NCBI GenBank assembly: GCA_910577185.1
Contig: CAJTLR010000077.1
Coordinates: 1-17,153 of the forward strand
Origin: an uncultured Acetatifactor sp.
Lineage (GTDB): Bacteria; Bacillota; Clostridia; Lachnospirales; Lachnospiraceae
Reading direction: 5' to 3'
Length of the DNA stretch: 17,153 nt
The notes below the pieces were generated by a model, which was not told the origin of the DNA, searched no databases, and saw nothing but the letters and a program-made list of their open reading frames with translations. Shown here piece by piece: positions 13,626 through 17,153 of the stretch. The first letter of the stretch is position 1. Each line of letters begins with the position of its first letter. The position numbers and the translations under genes are program-made.

Positions 13626-15359
13626 TTACCCTCCCATACTGTCCGCCGTGACCGTAAACAAGACTTGGATCCGTTTTCCCGGGTAAATATATATCTTATT
13701 GATAAAGGCCTCTACCAGATCTTTTGTAAAATGTTTTCCATTTTTCAGCTTCATGAGCGCTCTTATGGCGGCAAGATATTTTTCTTCCAGCTTATCCAGT
13801 TTCTTTTTTTCCTTTTTCCACTCCTGCTGCTGTTTCAGCAGTTCCTCCAGTCTGTCCTCCTGCTTAAGTTTGAATGCTACATAGTCCTTCTGCAAAATTT
13901 CTCCTGCATGGTAGCTCATATATATCATACCCTCTTCTTCACGGAAACGCCTCATTTTACCTTCTGCATCACGTTTTTTTCCCTCAATTCGTTTTTCAGC
14001 TTCCGCTATCCTTTCTTTTCCATACTCTATGTAACGCTTTGGCTTTTTGAGGCAAACTGCAAACTCCATACGGATAAGGGGAAGCAATATCTCCAGAAGT
14101 TCGTTCTTTGATATACGGTTTGATTCCGGACATACTATGGTCTTTGTCTGGCCGCTGTTCAGGCAGAAATACCCTTCAAGCCTTGCTTTTTCTCCGTCAG
14201 CATACTGCTTCACCTGGCTGCTCCGCGTCATTTTCCTGCCGCACACACCGCAGTACAATACATTGTCAAAAATATTCTCTTCTAACGGGCAGTCTTCGGC
14301 AGGATGCTTTTTCGCCGCTGTTCTTTTCTCTATTTTTTGCCGTACTTCTATGGCCCTGCCATATAAATCTTTTCCGATCAGCGGTTCATGTGTGCTCTCC
14401 ATAACCGTCCATTCCTCTTCCGCCTTATGGATACGGTTTTTCTCATTTCTGGCAGTAATACTACTCTTTCCCTGTACTAAAGCGCCGGTATAAACCGCAC
14501 TTTTCAGAATTCTTTCTACCGCCCCCTTATCCCATCCCTTGTATCCGTTATTGCCAGAGCCATAATACACCTCTCTTGTCTGGCTGTACCGCTTCGGCGG
14601 ATTGATGCGTCTGCGGTTCAGTTCATTGGCAACCGCAGTGTAACTCTCCGTCTCAACAAATTTCATATAAATAAATCTCACAATTTCCTTTGTATCAGTA
14701 TCAGGTATCAGTATACGGCGTTTTCCCTCCCATTTTGCCTTATATCCATAGGGAGGCGGTCCACCCACATAGGAACCCTGTTCCCGCCTCTGCTTTAAAT
14801 GAATCCTGGCCTTTTGTGAAAAATCTTTTGCATACATATCATTCACAAGATTCTTAATCTCGGATGTCATCTGCTTATTCTCATTTTCCGCTTTTCCGGT
14901 ATCAAAACCGTCAGCAATTGCAATGAATCGCACGCCCAGAAAAGGAAATATTCTCTCTATGTAATTTCCGGCTTCCAGATAATTTCTGCCAAACCGTGAC
15001 AGATCCTTCACGATAACGCAATTGATGTCTCCGAGCCGGATATCCTGCAGAAGCCTCAGGAAACCTTCTCTTTCAAAATTGCTTCCCGTCTTCCCCAGAT
15101 CCGTATAACATTCCACGATATCCATCACTTCATTTGCAGCCTTTTCATTATATTCTTCCACAAACTTTTTTGCTATCTCTATCTGTGTCTCCACAGATTC
15201 ATTTTTTAAGGCTTGTCTGCAGGCTTTCTTATCCTGATCTGAAGAAAGCCTCGCATATATTCCGGCCTTATATCTGCGTCTTCCGCGGTTTTCTTCCACA
15301 TGCTGCTCTGCATTTTTTTGCAAAGCGGCACCCCGTTTGGATATTCTTCCCATTCTCAT
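13626..15359 (-). CDS. Large serine recombinase 2 (577 residues, intact)
   Basis: This is the second large serine recombinase, clearly diverged from its neighbours. A basic extension of about 30 residues precedes the catalytic Y-A-R-L-S, with S39 as nucleophile. Then come CYTDLGKTGSNFEREGF and VIVKDLSRFGRNYLEAGNY in the resolvase domain, GGPPPYGYKAKWEGKRR and GWDKGAVERILKSAVYTGAL in the recombinase domain, and a zinc ribbon with CGVCGRKM and later cysteines in YFCLNSGQTKTIVCPE. A long charged coiled coil (about 430-535) carries many E/K residues. ATG 15359 follows AAAGGAGC; a second ATG two codons later is possible. The gap to recombinase 3 is 23 bases and to recombinase 1 four bases, so all three are one operon. 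Different N-termini and coiled coils suggest distinct DNA-site preferences or roles within one recombination complex. Confidence 0.93.
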   Translation of the reverse strand: MRMGRISKRGAALQKNAEQHVEENRGRRRYKAGIYARLSSDQDKKACRQALKNESVETQIEIAKKFVEEYNEKAANEVMDIVECYTDLGKTGSNFEREGFLRLLQDIRLGDINCVIVKDLSRFGRNYLEAGNYIERIFPFLGVRFIAIADGFDTGKAENENKQMTSEIKNLVNDMYAKDFSQKARIHLKQRREQGSYVGGPPPYGYKAKWEGKRRILIPDTDTKEIVRFIYMKFVETESYTAVANELNRRRINPPKRYSQTREVYYGSGNNGYKGWDKGAVERILKSAVYTGALVQGKSSITARNEKNRIHKAEEEWTVMESTHEPLIGKDLYGRAIEVRQKIEKRTAAKKHPAEDCPLEENIFDNVLYCGVCGRKMTRSSQVKQYADGEKARLEGYFCLNSGQTKTIVCPESNRISKNELLEILLPLIRMEFAVCLKKPKRYIEYGKERIAEAEKRIEGKKRDAEGKMRRFREEEGMIYMSYHAGEILQKDYVAFKLKQEDRLEELLKQQQEWKKEKKKLDKLEEKYLAAIRALMKLKNGKHFTKDLVEAFINKIYIYPGKRIQVLFTVTADSMGG

Positions 15360-15382
15360 GCGCTCCTTTCCTTATTTATCTC

Positions 15383-16880
15383 CTATTTTGAGGACATACA
15401 AGCAGATCCATAAGCTCCTGTCGGCTGCTTTTCCCTGAGTTCCTGCAGCCTTTGGTTCGCTTCCTGCATAATATGGTATTGATTCCTGTAATAGAATTCA
15501 ATCTCCAGCCTCCGGTTCTCAAGTACACTGACTTTCTTTACCATACTGCAAAGAGTGCTGCGGTCTATCTCTTTCAGTTCCGAACAACTCTGCATCATTT
15601 TCAGCCGCGCCGCTGATATAACGCCATTCCGGAACACTTCCTTTATCATTTCCTGCTGCTTCTGCCGGGCCTCCTCAAACTCAGCAGCCTTCCGCTTAAA
15701 ATCACTGTACAGCCTTTCAAACTCATCTTTTGTGACGACACCCTGTTTTAAGTCATTGCGCAGACTGGAACAAAGCAAATAATATTTATCCTGTTCCTCT
15801 TTAAGCCTTGCAATTTCTGTATCATAGCGGACTATAGATTCGAAATTCGCTTCCATTTCCAGAGCTTTTTCAAATACCTTCTTCTCCTCCAAGAATGCAT
15901 TGGCATAATGCCGGGTCAGTTCCGTAACCATCTCCTTCAACTGTTCCTCCTGGATGCTATGTCTGCTGCAGCCCTCTCCCCGGTTTTTTGTGGAACAGAT
16001 ATAATAAATCTTTTGGGTATCTTTGTAACGGTTAATACGTCTGATCATCTGTTCCCCGCAGTCCCTGCAGAAGAGAATACCTGTAAACAGCCCGTTCTTT
16101 TCTGTCACCGTACTTACTCTGCAGTCTGTTTTCAGCAGATTTTGAACAGTCCGGAACTGATCCTCTGATATGATCGCCTCATGGGTATTTTGTACCTTTA
16201 CCCACTCATCCCGCGGCTTATCTACACTCTTTTTCAGCTTATAGTTAATCTTCTCCCTTTTTCCCTGTATCATATGCCCCAGGTAAGTCTCATTTGTCAG
16301 TATACGTTTTACAGTAGTGTTTCCCCACTGTGATCTGACCGCTCCAGAAAATCCTCCGGTATAGTTTTCGCCCATGGACTTTTTATATTCTTTCGGAGAC
16401 AGTATGCCAAGACTGTTTAGCTTCTTCGCAATTGATATAACGGCCATCCCTTCTATTTTCCACGCAAATATTTTTCTGACAATATCTGCCGCGTATTCAT
16501 CTAATACAAGACGGTTCTTGTTATTTTCCGATTTTCGATATCCATAGGGGGCAAATGACGCAAGACATTCTCCATTTTTCCGTTTTACTTCAAACTGGCT
16601 CTTTACTTTCGCAGATATATCCCTGCAGTATGAATCGTTGATGAAATTCTTGATAGGAAGAACAATGCCACTTTCCGACACATCAGCCCGGAAACTGTCA
16701 TAGTGGTCTGTAATCGCAATGAAGCGCACAGAAAGGGCCGGGAATAATTTCTGTAGATATCTCCCGGATTCAATATAGTCGCGTCCGAAACGGGAAAGGT
16801 CCTTCACAATGACACAGTTCACCGTTCCTGCTTCAATATCACTCATCATTCTCTTAAATTCTGGTCTGTCGAAAGCTGAC
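15383..16880 (-). pseudogene. Large serine recombinase 3, N-terminus deleted (catalytic serine lost)
   Basis: Recognisable recombinase sequence begins at F-D-R-P-E-F-K-R-M-M (about 16873) and continues in frame to the stop at 15383: VIVKDLSRFGRDYIESGRYL, GYRKSENNKNR, NTTVKRILTNETYLGHM, a zinc ribbon (CRDCGEQM, then YYICSTKNRGEGC) and a coiled coil. By comparison with recombinase 1, where the equivalent G-Y-T-G-T-S-M-E-R-P lies at 60-69, about 62 residues are missing, including the Y-x-R-x-S motif with its nucleophile. The DNA upstream encodes nothing like a recombinase N-terminus, and the frame is open only to a TTG at 16939 with no ribosome binding site. The gene was therefore cut by an insertion or deletion at about 16875-16885. 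The operon promoter was lost with it, so expression of recombinases 2 and 1 now depends on whatever lies to the right. Confidence 0.85.
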
Positions 16881-16974
16881 GTTAGATAACGATACTTTTG
16901 AAAACACTGGAAAATCAAGGTTTTTCGAGCGACGGACAAGCAGGGTATTGTACTAAAAACTGAATACGACGCAG

Positions 16975-17024
16975 AAGCGGCGTTTCTTACTCTCTACATG
17001 GGAGAACAGGAACGCCGCTTTTTT
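16975..17024 (+). terminator. Terminator-like hairpin with T-run
   Basis: AAGCGGCGTTTC (16975-16986) pairs with GGAACGCCGCTT (17009-17020): 10 Watson-Crick pairs, one T-G and one closing C-G. Six T's follow at 17019-17024. The 22-base loop is long. It would end plus-strand transcripts; on the minus strand there is no T-run after the stem. An open reading frame also runs through it, so it is not certain. Confidence 0.5.
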
Positions 17025-17031
17025 CATGCCC

Positions 17032-17149
17032 TTTGTTACGCAGTAGGGGCAGAAAAAGCCTTGCTACAAGCGGTTTTGCGGGCGCGTATCTGGCGCGGCA
17101 AGGGATTTATACCTTATCCCCCGAAACCGCGCTTCTACTGCGTAACAAA
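17032..17149. repeat. 15-base perfect inverted repeat flanking an 88-base structured core
   Basis: TTTGTTACGCAGTAG (17032-17046) and CTACTGCGTAACAAA (17135-17149) are exact reverse complements. Smaller symmetric parts lie inside, for example CCTTGC/GCAAGG and GGGAT/ATCCC. The unit is about 118 bases and ends four bases before the window edge. It may be a small MITE-like unit, an origin of transfer, or a recombinase-binding region; there is too little context to decide. Confidence 0.7.
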
Positions 17150-17153
17150 TCCA

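Larger units (their letters stand above)
16881..17153. mobile_element. Unrelated structured DNA replacing the recombinase 3 N-terminus (probable end of another element)
   Basis: From about 16881 the sequence bears no relation to the recombinase gene. All three plus frames give protein-like but short or start-less readings. The longest runs from just after a TGA at about 16900 to the window edge, through KTEYDAEAAFLTLYMGEQER and RIWRGKGFIPYPPKPRFY, without a convincing start codon. The stretch holds a terminator-like hairpin (16975-17024) and a long inverted repeat (17032-17149). The combination suggests the terminal region of an ICE or transposon that continues beyond the window. Family not recognised. 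Confidence 0.4.

Noticed and set aside
16881..16939. True N-terminus of recombinase 3 starting at TTG 16939
   Set aside because: The 20 or so residues before FDRPEF have no Y-x-R-x-S motif, no resolvase resemblance and no ribosome binding site, so they are junction sequence.

Overview
This window looks like low-to-mid-GC Clostridia, most probably Lachnospiraceae. The grounds are family-level protein resemblance (GMP synthase, a PdaA-type deacetylase, a Suv3-like helicase, a PIN/antitoxin pair and an Rpn-type nuclease, all of the style common in gut Lachnospiraceae), strong AGGAGG ribosome binding sites and sigma-A-type promoters with 17-base spacers. No database search was possible, so the genus is left open.

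Left edge (1-1890): the end of an integrated element. It holds the 3' part of a YbjQ-family gene, a complete tyrosine integrase, and a short minus-strand transcription unit. That unit has a promoter, a leader able to hide its own ribosome binding site, a 32-residue membrane peptide and a terminator hairpin, and it resembles a type I toxin mRNA. The element abuts the 3' end of guaA.

Housekeeping block (1892-9102): guaA (minus) has a consensus promoter carrying a palindrome and a 38-codon upstream ORF that overlaps the guaA start. Next come a PdaA-like polysaccharide deacetylase (minus), an 11-unit minisatellite, a Suv3-like RNA helicase with a C-terminal zinc ribbon (minus) and a divergent Na/Pi cotransporter with a PhoU-like tail (plus).

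Decayed AT-rich accessory block (9103-11940): two copies of a 71-72 base repeat flank a CPT-like kinase and a broken ORF. A PIN-domain toxin gene follows with two in-frame stops, still downstream of an intact antitoxin gene, and then a 3'-truncated Rpn-family nuclease gene.

Right block (12044-17153): three tandem large serine recombinase genes on the minus strand. The promoter-proximal one has lost its catalytic N-terminus at a sharp junction near 16875-16885. Beyond that lies unrelated, highly structured DNA with a terminator-like hairpin and a 15-base perfect inverted repeat, probably the end of another mobile element. Overall, a conserved chromosomal block is bracketed by two mobile-element modules using different recombinase chemistries (tyrosine and serine), and the DNA in between contains several dead or dying defence and toxin genes.
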